A stretch of 64,000 nucleotides of DNA, from positions 91,665,204 to 91,729,203 of the forward strand of contig CM055816.1 of NCBI GenBank assembly GCA_029582265.1. Reading direction: 5' to 3'. Position numbers and translations under genes: made by a program. Below are positions 9,522 to 19,433 of the stretch, in pieces. Numbering within the stretch: the stretch's first letter is position 1; every line of letters begins with the position of its first letter. Source of the DNA: Zoroaster sp. YZ-2022 (taxonomy: Eukaryota > Echinodermata > Asteroidea > Forcipulatida > Zoroasteridae). The notes beneath the pieces are model-generated. The model ran no database searches and was not told the DNA's origin. It saw nothing but the letters and a program-made list of their open reading frames with translations.

Positions 9522-10021
9522 NNNNNNNNNNNNNNNNNNNNNNNNNNNNNNNNNNNNNNNNNNNNNNNNNNNNNNNNNNNNNNNNNNNNNNNNNNNNNNN
9601 NNNNNNNNNNNNNNNNNNNNNNNNNNNNNNNNNNNNNNNNNNNNNNNNNNNNNNNNNNNNNNNNNNNNNNNNNNNNNNNNNNNNNNNNNNNNNNNNNNNN
9701 NNNNNNNNNNNNNNNNNNNNNNNNNNNNNNNNNNNNNNNNNNNNNNNNNNNNNNNNNNNNNNNNNNNNNNNNNNNNNNNNNNNNNNNNNNNNNNNNNNNN
9801 NNNNNNNNNNNNNNNNNNNNNNNNNNNNNNNNNNNNNNNNNNNNNNNNNNNNNNNNNNNNNNNNNNNNNNNNNNNNNNNNNNNNNNNNNNNNNNNNNNNN
9901 NNNNNNNNNNNNNNNNNNNNNNNNNNNNNNNNNNNNNNNNNNNNNNNNNNNNNNNNNNNNNNNNNNNNNNNNNNNNNNNNNNNNNNNNNNNNNNNNNNNN
10001 NNNNNNNNNNNNNNNNNNNNN
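9522..10021. other. Scaffold gap (500 N)
   Basis: Exactly 500 Ns, the usual placeholder for a gap of unknown size. Order and orientation across it are not guaranteed. Confidence 0.99.
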
Positions 10022-10086
10022 CAATTTTCCAGCAGTCAAGTCACAAGTCATTCATCGTCTCGAATCAAAGTCAACTTTCAAACTTG

Positions 10087-10103
10087 TCTGTGTGTGTGTG
10101 TGT

Positions 10104-10139
<36 letters not shown>
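10087..10139. repeat. (TG)n microsatellite
   Basis: About 26 TG units with one GG interruption. Confidence 0.9.
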
Positions 10140-10142
<3 letters not shown>

Positions 10143-10284
10143 GCATGTGAACGTCGCAAACCACGCGTCTGATTTCGCTGGACAGCTTTCGGATTTTCAG
10201 CCAACCTTCCAGCGCGGCCTTACGGACATCTTGAAATCCTTCAGCATTTCCAGAAATATGAAGTGAATTATTTTTGCTGTGCAT

Positions 10285-10575
10285 AAGGCCAAAAAAGTTT
10301 CAAAATCGGTGCGGTGACGCGCTTTTGTTTTTTGTTTGTTCGTTTTGTTTTGTTTAATTTTTGTTTTTCATGTATAGGCGGGACCAAATTTCCCATTATA
10401 CAAAGTATGGTGGCTAAGAGAGGACTCACAAATCAGGCAAACGTGTATACCCCTATGTGAAAAAGTGTGGCTGCGATTGATCATCTTTGCATAGCAAAAA
10501 AACGGAATTAAAATGCCGACACGCGGGTCTGTCTGAGGCCACGCGCACGGAGACCAGAAACCGGAGAATTTTTAT
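10285..10575. repeat. Dispersed repeat, inverted relative to 5415-5712
   Basis: Contains AAAATCGGTGCGGTGACGC, TATGGTGGCTAAGAGAGG and ATGCCGACACGCGGGTCTG, the same blocks as in the 5.4-5.7 kb and 14.0-14.2 kb copies but in reverse order. Non-coding. Confidence 0.5.
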
Positions 10576-12029
10576 TTTATTTTATTTATTTGTTTACCTT
10601 TAATAATGTTCTGTTTGTCATGTTGCCTGTCTTGGCAGTGAGAATAAAGTCAGTGTTTGTCATGTGTTGTTTATAGGCTATACATAATTGAGTGTAATCG
10701 CTGGGCAATATTTTCTACAAAACCATACAAACACACGCACGTACTGTATCGTGCAGTACATGTGTGAAGGAAATGTATGCTAAACGTATAGGCTAAAATG
10801 TACAATGTAACGTTAGACACTTTATTGAAGATGTTTAGACGTATTTTACTTCATTAATATAAGTTGTTGATTGAATAAATAAATGAAAAACAAGTGATAA
10901 CATGATGGGAGGTAACAATGACAACTGAAGACCAGAAACTCACAAACGGATATGTCAAACCTGCCGATGAGCCACGTAAGTATAGCGTTAACAGCTGCTG
11001 CACACAAATTGTGTAGTGCGTTATTGTTTTTGTTGGTGTCCGCATCACAATTAAAATGTCATTTACAAAACAGGGAACCACTAGGTAGTTTTTCATCAAT
11101 TCGCTCCAGAAATGATGGGGTTGTGTGGAAAGTATAGAAAGAAGCGATTGAGGTTTTATTTATTTTTTTAATTTGAAAATTTTCGATCTAGCGTAGGTAA
11201 ACGTATTTTGAGGGGTTAATTTCAATATTTATACGGAAATTTGCAGACGGTTGAAGCTGTACACCCGGGACAGTTCATTTTTCTCCCCAAGACGCAGGGT
11301 AACTTACGGCACCTGACTTACGGTCTTATATGCGCCTTGGAATTTGGTAATTTGGAAGAAGATACATTTGTGAACGGCCCAAAACTAGTAATTGCTGCTT
11401 CTTAGTTATTTGGTCGCTGTTAATTGCCACAAACAATACGTTAAAATCACGGACTCCAGTGTACTGCAACGTTATGCATGAAAGCCTTACTGATTCTACG
11501 TTGACAACTCTGGCAACACTTGCATAGGTGATGTAAGGAGAATTTAAAAATTACGTTCGTGAAATATTATAAAATTCCCTTTTTACGGAGTAAAACATTA
11601 AAAAACACATGTACCCTTTAATGATTACTTACATAATAAACACAATTTGAGTCAAAATAGTTATTCGGTTTTGTTTTACGGAAAATGTGCGATAATTTGT
11701 TCAACACTTTACAAATTCTTAATACAATTAACAATGTCACTATAACCTCGTTCCAGCCGTTTGTATAAATTATTTTGAATGTTAATGCAATGCATTTACC
11801 AGTAATAGCCCACAGCTTCCACTACGACGGATTGTGTTGAAGACTAGACATGTAGCATACATTTTACAGTACAAGGCATGTACATATGATACAGCATATA
11901 CACTATATTATATTATGTATTACGTAGATTCGCGACGTTATTTTTTCCGTCACAAAAGTATTCGGCTGCCGTGGCCGGATTGACCAGAAAAATACATGTA
12001 ATAAAACAACATAAAATACATGATGACTT
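10576..12029. other. No gene seen
   Basis: AT-rich sequence with only short unrelated ORFs. It was specifically inspected for minus-strand LRR or LRR-cap exons of gene B and plus-strand exons of gene A, and none was convincing. Confidence 0.4.
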
Positions 12030-12200
12030 GCAATGTCGTCAAGTCAAATTTAATCAAGTCAAGTCAAGTCACAAGTCATTTTTGTCCAAGTTAAGTCAAG
12101 TCCCAAGTAATTTTTGTCCAAGTCAAGTCAAGTCGCAAGTCGCAAAAATTGGCGACTCGAGTCTGACTCGAGTCCGAGTCACCGACTCGAGTCAACAACA
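12030..12200. repeat. CAAGTC-rich repeat ending in ACTCGAGTC palindromes
   Basis: Built from CAAGTC and CAAGTCAAGTCACAAGTC-type units, then GACTCGAGTC repeated several times. A related piece starts right after the gap (10022-10075). It could be the two ends of one transposon, but this cannot be resolved. Confidence 0.5.
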
Positions 12201-12578
12201 GTGCCACTTACCTGTCCCTTTTACCGATACCATTACCTCTTCAATCCTCTTCCTAATCTCTAGCTCTTCCTCTGTCAAGTCTTCTGTTCCCTCTTCTACT
12301 CCTCCACTGACCTCATCCGCACTCTGGGAACTTGCCAGCTCACCAGCGACCACGTTGTCCAGTTCCTCCTCCTGCACTTCTTCATCCCCAGCCTCTGTCC
12401 GTGATATTATTCTACTCATCTCTTCCACCTCAACTTTCGTTAGCCACTGATTATGTTTGATTTGTTTTACCTGGTCGGCAAGCCGCTGTTCGCTTATTTC
12501 AAACATGTCTTTATCCTGCCATATGTTAATCATTCTCCTTCTGTACCCTCTGTTCTCTGGGTGCTCCTTATAAAACAT
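12192..12578 (-). pseudogene. Retroelement ORF fragment (uncertain family)
   Basis: A 128-codon acidic, Glu-rich reading frame (RRRMINIWQDKDMFEISEQR, then LADQVKQIKHNQWLTKVEVE). By memory this resembles N-terminal segments of retrotransposon polyproteins in aquatic animals, with a dispersed-repeat context on both sides. A related frame (NNIIRAINRRKWTITEKGR at the end of 12594-12788) lies just upstream on the same strand, separated by a stop, so it looks like a decayed fragment. Family not established. Confidence 0.3.
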
Positions 12579-13174
12579 TCCATTGCAATTATGTTATCGT
12601 CCTTTTTCTGTTATCGTCCACTTTCTCCTGTTTATAGCACGAATTATGTTATTGTTCTGAGCAGTGTGTGTACGATCTGGCGGTACCTGCTCAAGCATAC
12701 CGACCAGAACGGGCGATGGACTTCCTCTTTGAGAGTTCGTCGCTGATTCACCGTTGAGTTGATGCTGCAGAGCATTCATTATCATCACAAAATTGTGAGA
12801 AAAGTTGTATTGTTTCAGGGGAAATTACATGCAAAAGCGATGTGTATTTCACCCTGCAGTATTTCACTCAGCGTTAGTTGCTATCAAGATGTTCTAAAGG
12901 ACGCAAATGGAACGCGCGTCTCACTGCTAACTATATACACTGAGTAACGTACGTTGTAAAGAGTCTTCCGAAATCGGAGAAATCCAACAGGATTTTTACA
13001 GTAAAAAGCCACAAGATCTTTAATGGCCGATGTTGAAACTTACCCTATAGAGTCTACTCGGTAGCACCTACAAGGAGTACACTTTTGGTAATGATTATAC
13101 GACGGGAAACAATACATATTTTCGCTTGAATCCAGAGCCGATCTGTCGCAGTGTTTCTTGTCTCGAAGCCATGT

Positions 13175-13494
13175 GTTGTTGTTGTTCTTGTTCTTGTTCT
13201 TGTTCTTGTTCTTGTTCTTGTTCTTGTTCTTGTTCTTGTTCTTGTTCTTGTTCTTGTTCTTGTTCTTGTTCTTGTTCTTGTACTTGTTCTTGTTCTTGTT
13301 CTTGTTCTTGTTCTTGTTCTTGTTCTTGTTCTTGTTCTTGTTCTTGTTCTTGTTCTTGTTCTTGTTCTTGTTCTTGTTCTTGTTCTTGTTCTTGTTCTTG
13401 TTCTTGTTCTTGTTCTTGTTCTTGTTCTTGTTCTTGTTCTTGTTCTTGTTCTTGTTCTTGTTCTTGTTCTTGTTCTTGTTCTTGTTCTTGTTGT
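13175..13494. repeat. (TTCTTG)n hexanucleotide microsatellite
   Basis: About 53 units with a single interruption (TACTTG near 13281). Because the period is six, five of the six reading frames are open and read as simple dipeptide runs. None should be called a gene. Confidence 0.95.
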
Positions 13495-13652
13495 TGAATG
13501 AGTGACACGGAGAGACCAGGTATGAGTGTATTTCCAATATGGTGGCCATGTTCATGGTGTGGTTGTAAGATTGAATTAAAATAATAATAATAATAATAGG
13601 TACATATATTACAGTTATTATTCGTGCCTTTCTTGGAAGTACATGTACTTAC

Positions 13653-13769
13653 CACATTCAGTTTCATCATCTCCCAGCAAGCACTGCTTTGTCCCGTCAC
13701 AAACCTGGTCCCAAAGAATGCAACGCCCTGTCCTGCTGCAATTATAGAACTCGGGACAACTGACGGAGG
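13653..13769 (-). CDS. LDLa exon of gene B (minus-strand paralogue)
   Basis: Reading on the minus strand, an acceptor TCTCTCTTAG precedes the exon and GTAAGT follows. It is 117 bp and phase 1-1. It encodes SCPEFYNCSRTGRCILWDQV then CDGTKQCLLGDDETEC, a six-cysteine LDLa repeat. Its closest match in the window is LDLa exon 2 of gene A (5769-5891). This is the most downstream exon of gene B that could be identified. Confidence 0.8.
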
Positions 13770-13976
13770 CTAAGAGAGATCATTCAGACAAATAGTTTAG
13801 CCATACTTATAGACAGCAGAAGTAATAATGCCGTGTTTGATGAGTGGGAAATGGTACTCTTGCGTCATACGATTTAAACAAAATAACCATCCAATTTAGC
13901 ACTCCACTTGAACAGCATTCAAATTCGTAGGAGCTTTTCACGGCACGTATTTGGTCATTCAAATTCAATATTGGCC

Positions 13977-13992
13977 AGGCATTTATTAACAC

Positions 13993-14029
<37 letters not shown>

Positions 14030-14240
14030 GCGTCGGCATTTTTAATTTTCTTTTTTTGCCCTATTTGTGAGGCCTCTCTTATCCACCATACTTTGTATTA
14101 TGTGAAATTTGGACCCCGCGATTACAATGTATCACGTATTTCCCTGTTGGCAAAATAAACAAACAAACAAACAAACCCCTCAACAAACAAACAAACAAAC
14201 AAACAAACAAGTAAAACAATTAAAATTAAAAAGAAGTTCG
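13977..14240. repeat. Simple repeats plus copy of the 5415-5712 repeat
   Basis: (CAACAG)n at about 13990-14026, then a direct copy of the dispersed repeat (GAGGCCTCTCTTATCCACC, CCCCGCGATTACAATG, CTGTTGGCAAAATAAAC), then (AAAC)n at about 14155-14210. Confidence 0.6.
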
Positions 14241-14257
14241 TGTTTGTGTTAAATTAC

Positions 14258-14860
14258 AAACACTAGGTGTTCGAGTTAACCTCCGGTTCAATCAAGTGAG
14301 CAGGTAATGACGTCATAATCACATTTTTGAAAATGTGTAATGTCTTTTATCATGAAAATATCAATGTCATCTTCAAAATACCTCTACATTTTGTGTTAGA
14401 ATGTGTTGAAAATGAAGTTCCTGTTTGGACCGGAAGTAAAGGTCACATCAGGTCAGTTGAAAGTCATATATCTGAAACAATAATACTTCCTCGTGATCAT
14501 GAAAAATAACGTTAGTACCTACTTTCGTTCATGAGTATTCATAATAATTATATAATTAAAATTACATATAATGTGCTATGCTGAATACATTAACTTCCGG
14601 TTCAGTCACGTGACTGAATGTATACTTCACAACAAAGTACCGGTACTATATCTTCTGACGTCATGATCATTATTATTGAGAATGTCTAACGTCTTTAATC
14701 ATTATCAATTTCATTTTCAAAAGACTTATAAATTTTGTGTTAGAATGTCTTAAATTTTAACTTCCTGTTTGGAACGGAAGTAAAGGTAAGATCAGGTAAT
14801 TTGAAGGCCATAACAAATATGGCTCAATTATTCTTCCTCATGCTCATGAAAAAATAACAT
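14258..14860. repeat. Relic related to the ~148-bp repeat family, two units
   Basis: Two ~300-bp blocks, each with CTTCCGGTTCA-type or CTCCGGTTCA starts, TGACGTCA (14308-14315 and 14656-14663) and CTTCCTGTTTGG...CGGAAGTAAAGGT. It opens with ACACTAGGTGTTCGAG as other family members do. Non-coding. Confidence 0.5.
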
Positions 14861-16354
14861 TTAGTTCTGAGATGGGGGCGCCCTGATCTGTGATGATGTC
14901 ATGAAACATTTTTTGGGGAAAAGTCACTAGTCACTGTATGAATGAAGAAATACATTACTTTTACAAAAACCAAAAAAATGCTTAAAATGTTTAGACCTTA
15001 ATCTTTTTATTTATTTGTTTAGTTATATATTCATTTATATTTTGCTGTTTTTACATATCAAAGACTAAAAATATAATTAAAATATATCATTTGATTATTA
15101 CATAAATTAAAATGAAAACAAAATGCACTAACCATTTAAAAATTTGGAAACTGGCGATCCAAAACCAATATGCAAAAATAAACACCCAACAATTTTGTAA
15201 AAAGGTACCGACCATTTTGTTGTTCTAGACTTTTTTTTGCCACATTGGTTATTAAACAATCATTGTGGGAAATTATTTGATGCTTTTCGATTAGAAATTT
15301 ATACCCATTATTCCATTTGTAAAATTAAATTTAATGAAGTTGATAAAATAATAAAAAGATGAGACATAAAATACAAATTTAATTTATTTTGTATTTAAAT
15401 TAACTCCAGTGCCTAAAAACCTTTTGTCAACGTCGCATTGGAAAACTGTTACCATGAAATTGATTGCCCGTAAACGAAAGTAAAAAGAAGAAATAAATTC
15501 TTTAAAAAGTCCTCTGCGCATCGATGACTGTTAATTTGACTGCATCAATCGCGAAAAGATGTGAAACATCATATTTCACGATGAGGTAATTGAAGTCATG
15601 AATGCCTAAAAATGATCTGTTAGAAAAACGATCGCGCTTTCGTTCGAACACCTTACTTTTTTTTGGGGGGGGGGTGCTAAAGTAAAGATATGAAACGTAT
15701 TCGGTTATCTTGTACGATTAATCTATTTGTTTGAATTTGCTTCTCGTATTTTTTTTTATTCTCATTTTGCGAAATTGATTGCCCGTTACACGAAAATGAA
15801 AATAAAATTTTAGCTAAAATCTCCAGACGAACCAACTCTGTTAAATTGGAAGACGAATGTGAATTGCTGTAAAGAACGACGTATAATGCTAAATTGAATA
15901 TAATGCTAAATGTATTATCATGCCTGAAAATGAAATTGAATTCTTGTGGCAACTGGAGAGGCAAAATCGCTTTAATATGAATGTATTAAAGTAAAGGGTA
16001 GCATCATAGAACAATAATAGAAACAATGATAATGTGAATGTGACGTCACGCCTCGGTCGGTACCCCATTCCAGACGTTACACTTTCATGGTCGTCTTAGT
16101 CAATGCAAAAGATAACCTTAAAAGAAATTAACCACTTTATAAAGTAAAAACCTTATTGGTGTAAATATGATACACGTATCAATCTTATTGAGAAATGATT
16201 TCGTCTGAAGTGGTTCCATTTCATATAGAAGCAACAAGAATTGTTTATACGTTGAATTTACAAAAAAAAGTGCTGAACGTTCCAAAATAATTGACTGAAG
16301 GAATTAAAATAAAATTGAATACAAATATAAGAGAGAATTTAAGAAATATCTTAC
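14861..16354. other. Intron of gene B; nothing recognised
   Basis: AT-rich (locally very A-rich around 15000-15400), a G-run near 15665-15673 and one isolated TGACGTCA at 16041-16048. No exon or defined repeat seen. Confidence 0.5.
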
Positions 16355-16480
16355 AACATTGGTTTTCATCCGATCCGTAGCCACATTGGACGAACCCATC
16401 ACAAACTGCATCTTCAGTCACACAAACGGTGGTATTCTCACATTCGAAACCCACGATTCCATCACATATGCCTTCCTTAG
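16355..16480 (-). CDS. LDLa exon of gene B, duplicate copy 1
   Basis: Minus strand: acceptor GTGTCTACAG, 126 bp, phase 1-1, donor GTAAGA. It encodes GICDGIVGFECENTTVC then AVCDGFVQCGYGSDENQC, an LDLa repeat corresponding in position to LDLa exon 1 of gene A. It is almost identical to 27930-28055. The Gypsy element 16615-26577 lies in the intron just upstream (on the minus strand) of this exon. Confidence 0.85.
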
Positions 16481-16610
16481 CTGTAGACACAAAACCGAAA
16501 AATACAGATGTATTCCACAACCAAAACCTTCACTAAACCAAATAGGGTACTCCGGTAGTAAAGTTGGCATTTTTCAAAATTAACTCGGGTTTCCAATTAA
16601 AATGCATACA

Positions 16611-16614
16611 TTAT
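16611..16614. repeat. Target-site duplication TTAT, left
   Basis: TTAT directly before the LTR start (TGTGGC at 16615), matching TTAT at 26578-26581. The paralogous intron at about 28405-28425 shows the unoccupied sequence with a single TTAT. Confidence 0.8.
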
Positions 16615-17764
16615 TGTGGCGTTTTTATTTATTCGACGCCGTGGGAAACCCAAGGGACTGATCTTATTGAACCAGGGCCACCGACCAGCGCCTATTATCC
16701 AACAAAAATATTTATTAACCTTGCGCACGGGTGAGCGGCTACCCGAACACAAGGGGGGGGGGATAATTAACGAACGGCGGACTAAGCCAAGGGGCAGTTC
16801 GTTTTGGTGGAAATGTACCACCGCCTAGGGAATGATTATACCTCAATGGAATTAGAGCAATTACCAGTAATCTCAATAAACCTCACACGGACACAGTGTT
16901 ACCAAAGACAGTAATTAAATGGTTTATTCTGATCAATGATTCTTTTATAAAGTCTTGTATCAATTACAATGGCAAAGATAAGGTAAACCTCACCTCGTTG
17001 CCTTCTTTAAATACAATTCAATAACTTTATATAGACAATCCTCACAATATACCTCAGTGAGAATAACCTCGTGGTAAACCTCACCACGTATCTTAAAACC
17101 AGTATACCTCAACTAGGCTAGCTCACTGCCAGCTTAGCCCTGCAACAGGTATACCTCACAACAGGTTATAATATTAACCACAATACAGATCAAGTGAAAT
17201 ATCGGTAACAGATTATCTAACGGGGTTGATTACACCTGAGGATTACCATAACCCTCACAGGAACCCAGAGCGCTACAACCAATGAACCTCACCGGGTTAG
17301 CAAGCACAAAGGTAATAGGAATACAATCCAGCCGTCAATCCCACCAGAGGTGTACTACAAACAGCATGTAATCCTCAACCCTACTATGCTCCTCAGCCTT
17401 CCCAATAATAGGTCCAAAACTCACGCTCAACCATGTTCCCAAAACAATCCTACCCCAAACAGTCCTAAAATCTGCCTAATTGTAATAATCTACAACGAAC
17501 CTCACTGATCACGTCTGCTGTAGCTCTGGAATAAACTCACAACTCGCTCCGCAACAACTCAACGAAACCGCACAGCAACCAGATAACTTGAACGTTCACC
17601 ACCATCAACACTCAGCACTAGAACCAGAACCAGAATGCCCGCGAAACGTGATCATGCCACTTTCTAGCTCTCACAGGACCCCACGCAATGCTTGCTGCGC
17701 GCTGCCAGCGCATGCGTGATCAGAGCCCTAAACTTACATATAAGTCTACCACTGTTCCGTCACA
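16615..17764 (-). mobile_element. 3' LTR of Ty3/Gypsy element
   Basis: 1150 bp, starting TGTGGCG and ending CCGTCACA on the plus strand (TG...CA ends). It is near-identical to 25432-26577, with about two dozen differences by eye including small indels. It contains more than a dozen CCTCA motifs, a GCGCATGCGTG block (NRF1-like) and, on the element strand near its U3 start, ACTTATATGTAAG as a possible TATA region. The internal ORFs are on the minus strand, which makes this copy the 3' LTR. Confidence 0.9.
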
Positions 17765-18917
17765 CAGGCCCCAGCTAAGCTTGGACCGTCCCGGTCCAAA
17801 CAGCTTAAAAAATCCTAACAAACAGTTGTGTTTACTTAACTTTATACAATATTAAATAATAGTCTTTCCTATCTAACTGGGGTTCTCTTACAATTTATTC
17901 AACCTCCAATAATCCTCACTGCATGTGAGGTTCACACACTATTTATACAAGTTAAATCATTGAGGCTTACCTTAACCTCACATACTTTTAGCAACATCAA
18001 ATAAACATTATGTCTCATGAGGTTCACCTAAACCTCACAACATCACTCTTATCTACATCTGTACATTATTTTCTTATATACAATCTATAAATAAACCTCA
18101 TGCACTCTCCATTGAGGTAGCTTAAGCATTTCTTTAAACAGTGATAATCACAAAGTCTTTGGTTTTATCTTACAAAAACAAATATATAAAAGGTTATAAA
18201 ACTCTTTAGAAACTTGTAGAAATATACGAACAAAATATAGTTTTATATACAACGGTGATAACACTACCCTTGGCAACCTCCATATATGCCTTAAAATTTT
18301 GAAGAATTAATGTCCAATCAAATATTATGCACACAATTACAAGAGTCATCAGGGACAAGATTCAAAGTCAGTCATCTGGTTACTTCAGGCTAAAAGATGA
18401 CATGCATTTTGGTTCTCATCAACAGGTTTCAGGTAGGACTGATGAATGTGCTCATGATGGACCAATTTTCCATCTTATTTACATACAAAAATACAGTAAG
18501 CCTCATACCCAATGAGGTACACTTACTGCTTTATTTATACATTGGAAATACCAAACTTAATCCTGCTGGGAGGATTACCATTTAATTATCTACACAATAA
18601 TCAAATCAACCTGATTCCTAACGAGGTACATTAGTTACATATTTATACAACAAAATTAAGTGTCTTTGGTTTTTCTCTTAAGGAACACTATAACAAAATA
18701 TAAACTGTAACAAATCTTTTAGAAAACTTTATGAAATACAAAAATATAGGACCACAAACTCTAGAGTCTTTAAAAATTTAACAGCCTCAACACAAATATA
18801 CCTCTGAAATTTAACAACAATCAAAATATGAATTTAACGAAGTACTGCACTGATTCAAAGTTATTAATGGCAAGATTAAAAATGGCTGAAACTACATCTT
18901 GGAAATGGCTGGTTTCC
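17765..18917 (-). promoter_or_regulatory. Non-coding Gypsy 3' region with CCTCA/TGAGG inverted pairs
   Basis: A 1.15-kb stretch between the ZnF ORF and the 3' LTR without coding capacity. It contains inverted pairs at 17914-17930 (CCTCACtgcatGTGAGG), 18018-18037 (TGAGGTT...AACCTCA), 18095-18118 (ACCTCA...TGAGGT) and 18501-18517 (CCTCA...TGAGG), with further single motifs. Whether they act as DNA sites or RNA hairpins is unknown. Confidence 0.6.
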
Positions 18918-19376
18918 TCAGGTGTCCAAGGTAAACACGGACGGATCAACTGGCTTCAGGTAGACGCGGTGGACATTCTCCAGGTGAACCAGTTTCTCAT
19001 CCAGGTACGTCTTCCGGCAGACAGTCTCCTCGATGCTAGCAAGTCGTGACTGCTTAGTGGGCGGCGCCAAGTTGATCCCTTCCTCATCGCAATCAGTGCC
19101 CACCACTGGGACGGGGCGCAGGGGTGGCTCCGATTCTGACGACGTCTCAGGAGGAACGCTTGGGCTTCTTGGCACCTTTCTCATTAGGTCCAGCATAGAG
19201 CGAGGCTTCCCTGTCAGGCGGATTGAGTGGCGCTTGAGATTATCCCGTCGCTTGTCCCGGTAACTGCAGTGCCCACAATGCAGGAATAAGGGTGGCCCGT
19301 GGGCGATCTTCAGATGGCGCCACAGACCCTGCTTCGACGTGAAGGTGCCTTTACACTCATAGCACGTAAGCGTCAT
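18918..19376 (-). CDS. C2H2-finger-like accessory ORF in the env position of the Gypsy element
   Basis: An intact frame of 152 codons starting 57 nt after the pol stop. Residues 5-26 form a full C2H2 finger (C-x2-C-x12-H-x4-H, CYECKGTFTSKQGLWRHLK...H). Residues 34-50 form a second one that has C-x2-C-x12-H but no fourth ligand at the expected place (HSIRLTGK). The tail is acidic/proline-rich and then LASIEETVCRKTYLDEKLVH. Gypsy elements do not normally encode such a protein. The env slot is usually empty or holds a membrane glycoprotein. It could bind the element's own repeated motif, or be a captured host finger domain. Function unproven. Confidence 0.6.
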   Translation of the reverse strand: MTLTCYECKGTFTSKQGLWRHLKIAHGPPLFLHCGHCSYRDKRRDNLKRHSIRLTGKPRSMLDLMRKVPRSPSVPPETSSESEPPLRPVPVVGTDCDEEGINLAPPTKQSRLASIEETVCRKTYLDEKLVHLENVHRVYLKPVDPSVFTLDT

Positions 19377-19433
19377 TTTCCTGCATCAAGAAAATAAAAC
19401 AAACCACCTTTGGGTTTATCAACATGATCAACC

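Noticed and set aside
11247..11310. TTTGCAG followed by an open stretch, as a further LRR exon of gene A
   Set aside because: Translation has no LRR pattern, and there is no donor at the expected 72-bp distance.
13040..13143. Possible minus-strand exon with YQKCTPCRCYRVDSIG before a GTAAGT donor, as an LRR cap of gene B
   Set aside because: The phase required by the preceding LDLa exon gives a stop, and the cysteine pattern does not match the cap exon of gene A.
13126..13555. Long ORFs of Cys-Ser, Leu-Val, Phe-Leu, Glu-Gln or Asn-Lys dipeptides
   Set aside because: They are translations of the (TTCTTG)n microsatellite in different frames; no flanking coding sequence supports them.
18439..18470. 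Second hammerhead-like CTGATGA
   Set aside because: No complementary stem II or GAAA follows at the right distance.
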